From the NCBI RefSeq assembly GCF_019793465.1, contig NZ_JAILYJ010000012.1:124001-188000 (forward strand): DNA of 64,000 nucleotides, written 5' to 3'. The stretch comes from Rhizobium croatiense. Lineage in GTDB: Bacteria > Pseudomonadota > Alphaproteobacteria > Rhizobiales > Rhizobiaceae. Every line of letters starts with the position of its first letter. The first letter of the stretch is position 1. Under the pieces are notes generated by a model. It searched no databases, was not told where the DNA came from, and was given only the letters and a program-made list of their open reading frames with translations. The translations under genes and the position numbers were made by a program. Below are positions 26,441 to 36,912 of this stretch, one piece after another.

Positions 26441-26522
26441 GCGCGTCGCAGAGTGTGCGACGCGCGGGAAAAGCTCCCTCCCAGCTGAAGTGAAATTCGG
26501 GCCGCGCGTGCCGCGCGCGGCC
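26441..26522 (+). repeat. Two consecutive hairpins between agpA and agpB
   Basis: GCGCGTCGCA-GAGTG-TGCGACGCGC (26441-26465) is a perfect 10-base stem, and GGCCGCGCG-TGC-CGCGCGCGGCC (26500-26522) is a second one. Both lie between the binding-protein stop and the permease start. Together they could block 3' exonucleases and raise agpA relative to the membrane genes. The first permease start candidates (26527, 26590) come directly after. Confidence 0.7.
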
Positions 26523-26589
26523 TGATATGACCAACAAGCCGGCCGCGCTGACGAGGAGCGACTGGCGGCAAGGAGAAGCGAACCGTCTG

Positions 26590-27597
26590 ATGTTACGATT
26601 CCTGCTCGTGCGCATAGCCTCCGCGATCCCCGTTCTCTTCATCTTGAGCGTGGTGACTTTCGCGATCATCCAGGCTCCGCCCGGCGACTACGCCGATTAC
26701 ATCCGCTCCCAGCTGATCAACCAGGGCGGCGCCTCCTACGCCCAGGCCGAGGCGCAGGCGCAGGCCTACCGGGTCGAGCACGGCCTCGACAAGCCGATGG
26801 TCGTGCAATACGTCAACTGGATCGGCGGCATCGTCACCCGCGGCGATTTCGGCTACAGCATGTTCTACAACAAGCCGGTCGCAGACGTCGTTGGCGAACG
26901 CCTGCCGCGGACCCTGCTTCTGGCGCTCGTCTGCCACATCTTCGCCTCGGTGCTCGGCATCGGTTTCGGCATCTGGGCGGCGACGCGGCAATACAGCTGG
27001 ATCGACAGCCTGCTTTCGGGAATTTCCTTCCTCGGCATGACGGTGCCGCGCTTCCTGATGGCGCTGATCATCGTCTATCTCCTGGTCTTCCAGTTCGACG
27101 TGACGGAGATCGGCAGCTTCTTCTCACCGCAATATGGCGGGGCGCCCTGGTCCTGGGCGAAATTCGTCGATCTCCTCAGCCATGTCTGGCCGGTCGTGGC
27201 GATCGCCACCTTCGGCGGGCTCGCCTACAATATGCGCGTCATGCGCGGCAATCTGCTCGATACGCTGAACGCCCAATATGTCGAGACGGCCAAGGCCAAG
27301 GGGCTTTCCGGCGGCGCCGTGGTGATGCGCCATGCGGTGCCGAACGCCCTGCATCCGCTCGTCATGTATCAGGGCGTCGTGCTGCCCTACATGCTGACCG
27401 GCGAGATCGAAACGGCGATCATCTTCGCGCTGCCGACCGTCGGCCCGGCGATCGTCGGCTCGATGGCGATCGGCGACGTCTATGTCACCGCGACCTTCAT
27501 GATGGTGCTGTCGGCAACGCTGATCGTCGGCAATATCATCGCCGACATGCTGCTCGCCTTGCTCGACCCGCGCGTCCGTCAATACGGAGGAGCCTGA
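26590..27597 (+). CDS. agpB: Alpha-galactoside ABC transporter permease
   Basis: 335 residues, DppB-type permease. MLRFLLVRIASAIPVLFILSVVTFAIIQAPPGDYADY is the typical N-terminus with the first membrane helix and the following large periplasmic loop. The EAA loop reads YVETAKAKGLSGGAVVMRHAVPNALHPLV. An in-frame ATG at 26527 adds 21 hydrophilic residues but has no ribosome binding site, while an AAGGAGAAG lies before 26590. The gene is followed 1 base later by agpC, so the two are coupled. Confidence 0.88.
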   Translation: MLRFLLVRIASAIPVLFILSVVTFAIIQAPPGDYADYIRSQLINQGGASYAQAEAQAQAYRVEHGLDKPMVVQYVNWIGGIVTRGDFGYSMFYNKPVADVVGERLPRTLLLALVCHIFASVLGIGFGIWAATRQYSWIDSLLSGISFLGMTVPRFLMALIIVYLLVFQFDVTEIGSFFSPQYGGAPWSWAKFVDLLSHVWPVVAIATFGGLAYNMRVMRGNLLDTLNAQYVETAKAKGLSGGAVVMRHAVPNALHPLVMYQGVVLPYMLTGEIETAIIFALPTVGPAIVGSMAIGDVYVTATFMMVLSATLIVGNIIADMLLALLDPRVRQYGGA

Positions 27598-27598
27598 G

Positions 27599-28735
27599 AT
27601 GCTTGCTTTCGACTCGTCCGCCACGCCCCCGACCACCGAACTTGCGGTCAAGAAGCCGTCGCACGGCAGCGAGAGCTATCTGGCGCTCGTCTGGCGCCGG
27701 CTCAGGCGCTCCTGGACCGGCATGGCCGGGCTCATCCTCGTCGGGCTCCTGCTCCTCATGGCGGTCTTTGCCGATTTCTTCGCGCCGATGGATCCGAAGG
27801 CGACCCATGTCGGCTTCGCGCCGCCGCAGGTGATGAGCTTCCACGACAAGGACGGCAATTTCGTCTTCCAGCCGCGCGTCTATGCGCTGTCGGATAGCGA
27901 GGAGCTCGACCCGGTCACCTTCCAGCCGATCGTCGGCATGGATTACGATAATCCCAGGCTGCTCGGCTTCTTCGTCAAGGGTGCCGAATACAAGCTGTTC
28001 GGCCTCATTCCGGCGAACCGGCACTTCTTCGGCTCCACCGACGGCCAGCCGGTGCACTTCCTCGGCACCGACAAGTTCGGCCGCGACGTGCTGTCGCGCG
28101 CCATCATCGGCTCGCGCATCTCGCTGATGATCGCGCTGACCGTCGTCTTCATCGTCACCCTGATCGGCACGACGGTCGGCATGGTGTCGGGCTATTTCGG
28201 CGGCACCTTCGATGTCTGGCTGCAGCGCTTCGTCGAGCTGGTGCTCGCCTTCCCGCAGCTGCCGCTTTATCTCGCCTTGACGTCGCTGATCCCGGTGACG
28301 GCGCCGACCAACGTTTTCCTCGCCTTCGTCATCTTCGTCATGTCGGCGCTCGGCTGGGCGCAGATGTCGCGCGAGGTGCGCGGCAAGACCTTAGCACTTG
28401 CCCGCATCGATTATGTCAGGGCGGCGATGGCCGTCGGCGCCACCGATACACGCATCATCATCCAGCATATCCTTCCGAACGTGATGAGCCACGTCATCGT
28501 CGCCGTGACGCTGCACATACCGAGCGTCGTGCTGCTGGAATCCTTCCTCGGTTTCCTTGGCTTTGCCGTCAAGCCGCCGCTGATTTCCTGGGGGCTGATG
28601 CTGCAGGATACGGCGACCTATTCGGTCATCGGCTCCTATCCCTGGATTCTCGCTCCCGTCGGCTTCGTGCTCGTCACCGTCTTCGCCTTCAATGCGCTCG
28701 GCGACGGACTGCGCGACGCAGTCGATCCTTATTGA
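27599..28735 (+). CDS. agpC: Alpha-galactoside ABC transporter permease, second subunit
   Basis: 378 residues, DppC-type. The cytoplasmic N-terminus precedes the first helix (GMAGLILVGLLLLMAVFADFFAPMDP). A periplasmic insert of about 90 residues follows, longer than in typical peptide permeases. LGTDKFGRDVLSRAIIGSRISLMIAL is a family hallmark. EAA loop: YVRAAMAVGATDTRIIIQHILPNVMSHVI. The ATG at 27599 follows a GGAGGAG site at the end of agpB. Inner membrane; heterodimer with AgpB. Confidence 0.9.
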   Translation: MLAFDSSATPPTTELAVKKPSHGSESYLALVWRRLRRSWTGMAGLILVGLLLLMAVFADFFAPMDPKATHVGFAPPQVMSFHDKDGNFVFQPRVYALSDSEELDPVTFQPIVGMDYDNPRLLGFFVKGAEYKLFGLIPANRHFFGSTDGQPVHFLGTDKFGRDVLSRAIIGSRISLMIALTVVFIVTLIGTTVGMVSGYFGGTFDVWLQRFVELVLAFPQLPLYLALTSLIPVTAPTNVFLAFVIFVMSALGWAQMSREVRGKTLALARIDYVRAAMAVGATDTRIIIQHILPNVMSHVIVAVTLHIPSVVLLESFLGFLGFAVKPPLISWGLMLQDTATYSVIGSYPWILAPVGFVLVTVFAFNALGDGLRDAVDPY

Positions 28736-28745
28736 GGTGATCGAT

Positions 28746-30413
<1,668 letters not shown>

Positions 30414-30437
30414 TTGACCCGCATGCCGGAGGTTATA

Positions 30438-31808
30438 ATGGCTGCAAATCCCAAAATCACGTTCATCGGAGCTGGCTCCACCGTCTTCATGAAGAACATC
30501 ATCGGCGACGTGCTGCAGCGTCCGGCGCTTTCGGGCGCGACGATCGCCCTGATGGACCTCAACCCGCAGCGGCTGGAAGAAAGCGCCATCGTCGTCAACA
30601 AGCTGATCTCGACGCTCGGCGTCAAGGCCAAGGCCGAGACCTATTCCGACCAGCGCAAGGCGCTGGCCGGCGCCGATTTCGTCGTCGTCGCCTTCCAGAT
30701 CGGCGGCTATGAACCCTGCACCGTCACCGATTTCGAGGTGCCGAAGAAATACGGGCTGCGCCAGACGATCGCCGACACGCTCGGCGTCGGCGGCATCATG
30801 CGCGGCCTGCGCACCGTGCCGCATCTCTGGAAGGTCTGCGAGGACATGCTCGCCGTCTGCCCGCAAGCGATCATGCTGCAATACGTCAACCCGATGGCGA
30901 TCAACACCTGGGCGATCGCGGAGAAATACCCGACCATTCGCCAGGTCGGCCTCTGCCACTCGGTGCAGGGCACGGCGATGGAGCTCGCCCACGATCTCGA
31001 CATTCCCTACGAGGAAATCCGCTACCGCGCCGCCGGCATCAACCACATGGCCTTCTATCTCAAGTTCGAGCATCGCCAGGCCGACGGCTCCTACCGCAAC
31101 CTCTATCCCGATCTGCTGCGCGCCTACCGCGAGGGCAGGGCGCCAAAGCCCGGCTGGAACCCGCGCTGCCCGAACAAGGTGCGCTACGAGATGCTGACGC
31201 GCCTCGGCTATTTCGTCACCGAAAGCTCGGAGCATTTCGCCGAATACACGCCCTATTTCATCAAGGAAGGCCGCGACGACCTGATCGAGAAATTCGGCAT
31301 CCCGCTCGATGAATATCCGAAGCGCTGCATCGAGCAGATCGAGCGCTGGAAGGGTCAGGCGGAGGCCTATCGCAGCGCCGACAAGATCGAGGTTCAGCCG
31401 TCGAAGGAATATGCCTCCTCGATCATCAACTCGGTCTGGACCGGCGAACCCTCGGTGATCTACGGCAATGTCCGCAACAATGGCTGCATCACCTCGCTGC
31501 CGGAAAATTGCGCCGCCGAAGTGCCCTGCCTGGTCGACGCCTCAGGCATCCAGCCGACCTTCATCGGCGACCTGCCGCCGCAGCTGACCGCGCTGATCCG
31601 CACCAATATCAACGTGCAGGAGCTGACGGTGCAGGCGCTGATGACGGAAAATCGCGAGCACATCTACCACGCCGCGATGATGGACCCGCACACGGCCGCC
31701 GAACTCGACCTCGACCAGATCTGGTCGCTGGTCGACGACCTGCTCGCCACCCACGGCGACTGGCTGCCGGAATGGGCGCGTACATCGAAGAAAGTCCAGG
31801 CCGCCTGA
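30438..31808 (+). CDS. agaL2: GH4 alpha-galactosidase (second copy)
   Basis: 456 residues of glycoside hydrolase family 4: ITFIGAGSTVFMKNIIGDVL (NAD fold), QYVNPMAINTWAIA, GLCHSVQGTAME with the metal-binding Cys, and AAGINHMAFYL with the metal-binding His. It probably differs from agaL1 in the length of alpha-galactoside it prefers, but this cannot be read here. ATG at 30438 follows a GGAGG at 30428-30432. It is the last gene of the agp operon and is followed 28 bases later by a strong terminator. Confidence 0.9.
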   Translation: MAANPKITFIGAGSTVFMKNIIGDVLQRPALSGATIALMDLNPQRLEESAIVVNKLISTLGVKAKAETYSDQRKALAGADFVVVAFQIGGYEPCTVTDFEVPKKYGLRQTIADTLGVGGIMRGLRTVPHLWKVCEDMLAVCPQAIMLQYVNPMAINTWAIAEKYPTIRQVGLCHSVQGTAMELAHDLDIPYEEIRYRAAGINHMAFYLKFEHRQADGSYRNLYPDLLRAYREGRAPKPGWNPRCPNKVRYEMLTRLGYFVTESSEHFAEYTPYFIKEGRDDLIEKFGIPLDEYPKRCIEQIERWKGQAEAYRSADKIEVQPSKEYASSIINSVWTGEPSVIYGNVRNNGCITSLPENCAAEVPCLVDASGIQPTFIGDLPPQLTALIRTNINVQELTVQALMTENREHIYHAAMMDPHTAAELDLDQIWSLVDDLLATHGDWLPEWARTSKKVQAA

Positions 31809-31835
31809 CCGCCTCTCCCTGGTCGGGCATCAAGG

Positions 31836-31867
31836 AGCCCCGCGGTGGCAACAACCGCGGGGCTTTT
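31836..31867 (+). terminator. Rho-independent terminator after agaL2
   Basis: AGCCCCGCGGT, a 7-base loop, ACCGCGGGGCT and then TTT: a perfect 11-base GC stem with a short U run, 27 bases downstream of the agaL2 stop. It marks the end of the agp operon. Confidence 0.9.
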
Positions 31868-31904
31868 GTATGGGGAGGCCTGTCGGCATCAATTGCAGGA
31901 AACG

Positions 31905-32204
31905 CTAAATCCCCGACCCATCCAGCTGCTCGTCATCATCGCCTTCCCAGGGCGAAGGCATCGAGGTGCGATTGGCCGACGGCATCGGCATCCAACACTT
32001 CAGCTCCGGCTCGGCATATTCGATGATGTGCCCGGGCGAGGAATCAGACGCGCGCCAGCCTTCCCCAGCGAATTGATCGCCATGCGACCAATAGGCGAGA
32101 TCAACCTCCGCCGGCCCCTGCTCGGACGCCCGGATCGTGACGAGGATCCGGCTGCCGTCTCTCGGTGCGGTTGCCATATTGCGCCAGCGGTCTGGGTCGT
32201 CCAT
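31905..32204 (-). CDS. Small protein with W-R-x-MATAPRDG motif
   Basis: 99 residues from the ATG at 32202-32204 (MDDPDRWRNM), which has a GGGAGGAAAA ribosome binding site. The N-terminal WRNMATAPRDGSRILVTIR pattern occurs in many small proteins of rhizobia and phages (DUF551-like), where a central YWSHGDQFAGEGWRASDSSPG segment then follows. Function unknown. A longer frame to 32339 lacks support. The gene lies alone between the agp terminator and the defence island. Confidence 0.7.
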   Translation of the reverse strand: MDDPDRWRNMATAPRDGSRILVTIRASEQGPAEVDLAYWSHGDQFAGEGWRASDSSPGHIIEYAEPELKCWMPMPSANRTSMPSPWEGDDDEQLDGSGI

Positions 32205-32530
32205 TGATTTTCCTCCCTGCTTTGATGCAGGTGCAAGTGTTGCTTCGTCATCGAAGGCGGTCAACTCAAACTTTGCGGGTGCCGTCGTCTGTCGGAGAAG
32301 TCGACCTTTTACTCTTTGAGGGGGCAGAAACATCTCCACCGCGAAGGCTTGTCACCCGGTGCGAAGCCTCGCCAAATCTGGTGTATAGCGGCCAGATCGC
32401 AGTGTGTACTTATGCCTCAGGGCTTGAGTTTTTTGCGGTTAACCGCCATGTTTACCTGAAAGTCTAAGTTGTTACCAAGGATCGGGCGAATGAAGGGACG
32501 CATCTCGCTCTCTGCTCAAAATTTGACATC
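32205..32530. other. Intergenic region upstream of the defence operon, with palindrome
   Basis: No gene is visible here. The region is more AT-rich than the agp operon. At 32435-32446 lies GCGGTTAACCGC, a perfect 12-base palindrome preceded by a run of T, 85 bases before the ATPase gene. It could be an operator or simply a methylase target site. No tRNA gene or obvious attachment repeat was found. Confidence 0.4.
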
Positions 32531-34561
32531 ATGAAGTTTCTGATCTTGCGGATCCTGACCCATAGTGAACTCGGCATGTTCCATGAATATCGGCGTCAGG
32601 GCAAAGAAGGCTCGAAGCAGCGCGCGATTAATTTCGATGGCACGGTTGTAAACCGGGTTTTCCCGACAGCACTTGATACAGACCGCATACCGCTGGAACT
32701 CCGATATGACACGGATTCCGGTATCGCTGTGAAAGCGCAGTGGCTCACCCGCCAAGCAAAGAACTGGCGATTCGAGGGCAATTGCCCAAGGGACAAAATT
32801 TACGATTTTGTGGAACCAGGATGCCTATTCGCCATGGAGGTCGACTCGGGCGCCACGCCGGCGACCGGCGCCTGGGCGGTGTTCCCCGCAGATGATGAGG
32901 TGACGACCGGCGTGCTGTCAGATGGCGCTACTGCGGAGCTGACACGGGCAAGAATGATCGCACTGCATGGGGAAGAAGGTTCCCGTGTGCAGTGCCTACT
33001 GAATGAAGCCCGACCTGAAATGTTCGGGAGACACAGGGAAACAGTTGAACCGATGAACAACGCAGGTGGAAGTGTCGCGGGTCGGAAGCGGTTGCCGCCC
33101 CGCCCCAAGCGTTTGGCAGAGATTATTGCAAGGACAGGACATACCCTTCCGAGCGCGGTCGCCGATCTTGTCGACAATTCAATCAGCGCCGACGCGACCG
33201 AGATTGACATTGTGTTCGAACCTCCGAACGGCGGGAACGGGCGTTGGCTGACGCTTCGGGATAATGGTCATGGTATGTCGGGACAAGAGCTCGACGAGGC
33301 AATGACCCTGGGGAGCAACGTCGAATACGAGACGAACAGCCTCGGCAAGTTCGGCTTTGGTCTTAAAGGCGCCTCCTGGTCGCAAGCGCGTATCTTTACG
33401 GTGGTTACTCGTCGTCGGGGTGGTGCCATCAGCCATCTGAGCTGGGATGTTGAGAAACTTGGGGACTGGGAGCCGAGCGACGCGCCGGTGGAGGAATGGG
33501 AACGTGAGGCCACCACTTTAGGAGAACAGGGTACGGTGGTCCTTTGGAAGGACATGACGCCGCCTGCCGCAGCTCCGTCCGTGCAGGGCGTATCCCCATA
33601 TTCATCCGAGGTCATGGAGCTCCAGCGACACCTTGGTCTGGTCTTTCATCGCTTCCTTGAGGGGGATGCAAAGAACCGGAAGAAGGTGACAATCCGGATC
33701 AACGGAGTGGAGGTTCGACCCAATAACCCGGTGGGACACCCGCTTGCGGGGCCTTACGACGTAAAGTCAATTCGCATGCCGACAAGCTCAGGCGACGAGA
33801 CAATTACTGTGCAGCCGTTTGTCCTTCCCTCGGAAGATCAGATCAAGCAGCACCATAAGGCCGAGGGGCCTCAGATCGTAAATGAGGTGCTGCAGCACGT
33901 AGGGCTTTATGGAAAACGCAATGAGTCGCAGGGTCTTTTCATTTACAGAAATGACCGCCTGATCAAGTGGGGCGGGTGGCACCAGATGTGGTCAACGTCT
34001 GACGAGAAGACCAAGCTCGCCAGGGTGATCGTCTCGTTCTTCGGCACAAAGCTTGATGATGCCTTGCAAATCAACATTACCAAGCGTTCCGTAAGCCTTC
34101 CGTCATTTATTCAGGACGAGATCAAGAAACTAGCGATCCCAGCCCGTAACGCGAGCAAGGCGAAATACAAGAAAGAAGCCACGCCGCCGATAGCAGCAAG
34201 GCAGATGGGAGCACAATTTGTTCCTGCATCGGTTCCGGCGCAGCGGCCTTCGACGAGCGGATTGCCTCTAACCATGCAAAGCGGGGCAATTTTGGCGCGG
34301 CCAGCATCTCCGCCGTCTACTGTGACGGCGGCGCCCATAGTCAGCTACAGACCCGTGACGACGGATCGTTTCGCGTGGAAAATGGCGCAGAATTTGACTG
34401 GTGGGCGCGATCTGCAGGTAAGTGATCGTCTGCCAGCGCTCGCGGCACTCGCAAAGCGCCTTGCCAATGATCCGGACGCGACGGGCGAGCTCGCGGCGTT
34501 CCTGGCGGTGCTCGACGAGAAGGGGGTACAGGCAATCCTGCTAGATTCAAGCGAGCGCTGA
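32531..34561 (+). CDS. MORC/MutL-type GHKL ATPase of a restriction-like defence operon
   Basis: 676 residues. A GHKL ATPase fold begins near residue 195: N-box AVADLVDNSISADAT (209-222), DNGHGMS (244-250, the ADP-binding aspartate and glycines) and SLGKFGFGLKGAS (270-282, lid). This is the motif set of MutL, Hsp90 and MORC proteins. Residues 1-165 form an extra N-terminal unit of unknown family (RILTHSELGMFHEYRR, then CPRDKIYDFVEPGCLFAMEV), unusual for this class. The C-terminus ends in a helical tail. Its stop overlaps the start of the Z1 gene (TGATG), so both are translated together. Proposed role: ATP-driven DNA clamp of an anti-phage system. The ATG has only a weak ribosome binding site. 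Confidence 0.85.
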   Translation: MKFLILRILTHSELGMFHEYRRQGKEGSKQRAINFDGTVVNRVFPTALDTDRIPLELRYDTDSGIAVKAQWLTRQAKNWRFEGNCPRDKIYDFVEPGCLFAMEVDSGATPATGAWAVFPADDEVTTGVLSDGATAELTRARMIALHGEEGSRVQCLLNEARPEMFGRHRETVEPMNNAGGSVAGRKRLPPRPKRLAEIIARTGHTLPSAVADLVDNSISADATEIDIVFEPPNGGNGRWLTLRDNGHGMSGQELDEAMTLGSNVEYETNSLGKFGFGLKGASWSQARIFTVVTRRRGGAISHLSWDVEKLGDWEPSDAPVEEWEREATTLGEQGTVVLWKDMTPPAAAPSVQGVSPYSSEVMELQRHLGLVFHRFLEGDAKNRKKVTIRINGVEVRPNNPVGHPLAGPYDVKSIRMPTSSGDETITVQPFVLPSEDQIKQHHKAEGPQIVNEVLQHVGLYGKRNESQGLFIYRNDRLIKWGGWHQMWSTSDEKTKLARVIVSFFGTKLDDALQINITKRSVSLPSFIQDEIKKLAIPARNASKAKYKKEATPPIAARQMGAQFVPASVPAQRPSTSGLPLTMQSGAILARPASPPSTVTAAPIVSYRPVTTDRFAWKMAQNLTGGRDLQVSDRLPALAALAKRLANDPDATGELAAFLAVLDEKGVQAILLDSSER

Positions 34562-36912
34562 TGGCTAACCTCCGTATACTCGCGACACCTCCATCAGCGC
34601 CGAGCTGGGTGGACCGACTCTCAGGAACCTCTTGGCCAACATGGAGTCGGCTGGAGAATTTACTGCAGAGCAACGGACGCTGGAAGCCGGATCAGGTCGC
34701 GTCGCTTGACGCAGAATCCTTCCGTGTCCTTCGGCACCTGCGGGATCCACTTTCGAATGGATTCTTCAGTGGGCGTGGCCTTGTTGTGGGATACGTGCAG
34801 AGCGGGAAGACCGCAAACTACACCGCTGTAGCGGCGCGGGCTGTGGACGCGGGATATCGCCTTATCATCGTGCTATCGGGGATCCACGATTCTCTGCGAA
34901 ATCAGACCCAGGTGCGCCTTGAGCGGGAACTGGTCGGACTCTCCGAAGAGAGCTGGGAGGCACCGGGTTGGACGTTGTTGACCGGTCGCGACGCGGATTT
35001 TGCGCGTGCTGATCCCGCAATTCTCCAGCGGAGCGGGGCTTTTCTGGCGGTCATCAAGAAGAACACACACATCCTTACCAAGCTGATCGAGTTCCTCCAG
35101 GCGGCAGGCGTACGCGTCGGGGACCTTCCGGCGCTCATAATCGACGACGAGGCGGATCAAGCATCAATCAACACGCGGGGCAACCGTGACCCGACAATCA
35201 GTGATGAGGACGATGCCAGCGACAAGGCTTCTGCTCCTTCGCCGACGAACAGGTTGATCCGGACTATTCTGAGGCTTTTGCCCCGGGTCAGCTACGTCGC
35301 GTACACGGCGACCCCGTTCGCCAACATATTCATAAATCCTCAAGCGCTTGATAGTGAGGCGGGAGAAGACCTGTTCCCGCGCGATTTCGCTCTCCAGCTG
35401 CCGAGACCGGATGGATACACAGGAACCGAGGAGCTCTTTGGCGTCGCGGCACAGGGGCGCGACGTGTTAAGGCCGGTGCCGGAAGAGGACGTTCAACGTT
35501 TGCGCAACACCGGCAGGCGCCGGAGCGCGGGTCTCGTTGTTCGTCCTGCCGAAAACTTGATCCCAACCTCGCTTTCGGATGCCTTGCTCACGTTTTGCTT
35601 GGCCGGTGCCATCCGGGAACTCCGCCCCGGTCTTGTAGGTCAACCGCACACAATGCTGGTGCATATCAGCTCGCGGACGGCTGACCAAGCTCGTATCGCA
35701 GGCGCTTTGAAGGATCAGCGCGACATCTGGCAGGGTGCGCTTCAGCAAGGGCAGAGCCTGGACGGACTCTTTCACGGAATTATCACGAGCCATCTCGCAG
35801 GCGTAGAGCTTCCGGCCGATAAGTCAGAAATAATCGCGCGTGCCTGTCGGGTGATGGGCGGACTGGAAATCCTCGAACTCAACAGCGTCGCTGGAGAAAA
35901 TTTGGAGTACGACCTCCATCCCGGACGACATCTCGTTGCGGTTGGGGGCAACAGACTTTCTCGTGGACTCACCCTTGAAGGGCTGACGGTTTCGTACTTT
36001 CTGCGGACCACCAACATGGTGGACACTTTGTTGCAAATGGCGCGCTGGTACGGGTTCCGAACGGGCTACGAAGATCTGGTCCGCGTCTGGACTACAGACG
36101 GCATCGCTCAGTGGTTTACGGAGCTCACGCTCGTCGAACAATCATTGAGAGATTCTCTTCGCTCTCTGGCGCGTGCTGGCCGCCGACCGGATGAAATGGC
36201 AATTCGCCTACGCGCGCATAGCGGTCTGTTGCTGACCGCCCGCAACAAATCGGGGTTCTCAACGGAAGTCCGGGACTCCTGGTCCGGCGAGCACCCACAG
36301 ACAGTTATGCTTCCGCTTGGCAACCAGGATCGCTTGGTCGATAACCGGCTGCTGACCGAGCGTCTCATAAGCAATATCGGAGGCGGTCGGCAAATTGCTG
36401 GCGGCTGGCTGCTTCAGGATGTCCCTCCTGAAATTATCTGCGATTACCTGCGCCTGTATCGCACGCATGACGAGGTGATTGCGTTTCGCGGTCATGAGTT
36501 GGCGGATTGGATCAGCGAGCGTGCCGGGGCAGGGGAGCTAGTGAATTGGTCGGTGTTTGTCGCTGGTTCCCGGGAAGGTGCTGATACAAAGATTGGCGGG
36601 CTGTTGACCGGGGTGGTTACCAGATCTCGTACAAGTTGCGAGAGCATCGGGATTTTGATTGACCCACGGCATGAGGGAGTCGACTTGCCGGGTGGCCCCG
36701 ATGCCTACCGCCGACGGAACGGCAATTACGACGCGGAGTCCATGCGCGCTGCTCGCCCCCCGACCGAAGGGCTACTTATCGTGTATCCGCTTGACCCAGG
36801 CCCCCTCGGCGTCGGTGAGATAGACGCAGTGATCGCCGTGGCCCTAAGCTTGCCTCGAACTTCTGACGGCGCAAGCACCAGTATCGTCAATCGGGGCGTG
36901 ACGGATGGCTGA
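34561..36912 (+). CDS. Z1-domain P-loop (helicase-like) protein
   Basis: 783 residues. Walker A GYVQSGKTAN at 77-86 (the QSGKT form typical of Z1 proteins), Walker B IIDDEADQAS at 193-202, and motif-III-like SYVAYTATPFANIFINP. The Z1 block GGNRLSRGLTLEGLTVSYFLRTTNMVDTLLQMARWYGFR sits near residue 460. Z1 proteins are superfamily-2-like ATPases found beside MORC ATPases and nucleases in restriction-type loci. Start overlaps the upstream stop by 1 base, and its stop overlaps the next gene by 8 bases, giving a tightly coupled three-gene unit. Predicted DNA translocation or remodelling, not shown. Confidence 0.88.
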   Translation: MANLRILATPPSAPSWVDRLSGTSWPTWSRLENLLQSNGRWKPDQVASLDAESFRVLRHLRDPLSNGFFSGRGLVVGYVQSGKTANYTAVAARAVDAGYRLIIVLSGIHDSLRNQTQVRLERELVGLSEESWEAPGWTLLTGRDADFARADPAILQRSGAFLAVIKKNTHILTKLIEFLQAAGVRVGDLPALIIDDEADQASINTRGNRDPTISDEDDASDKASAPSPTNRLIRTILRLLPRVSYVAYTATPFANIFINPQALDSEAGEDLFPRDFALQLPRPDGYTGTEELFGVAAQGRDVLRPVPEEDVQRLRNTGRRRSAGLVVRPAENLIPTSLSDALLTFCLAGAIRELRPGLVGQPHTMLVHISSRTADQARIAGALKDQRDIWQGALQQGQSLDGLFHGIITSHLAGVELPADKSEIIARACRVMGGLEILELNSVAGENLEYDLHPGRHLVAVGGNRLSRGLTLEGLTVSYFLRTTNMVDTLLQMARWYGFRTGYEDLVRVWTTDGIAQWFTELTLVEQSLRDSLRSLARAGRRPDEMAIRLRAHSGLLLTARNKSGFSTEVRDSWSGEHPQTVMLPLGNQDRLVDNRLLTERLISNIGGGRQIAGGWLLQDVPPEIICDYLRLYRTHDEVIAFRGHELADWISERAGAGELVNWSVFVAGSREGADTKIGGLLTGVVTRSRTSCESIGILIDPRHEGVDLPGGPDAYRRRNGNYDAESMRAARPPTEGLLIVYPLDPGPLGVGEIDAVIAVALSLPRTSDGASTSIVNRGVTDG

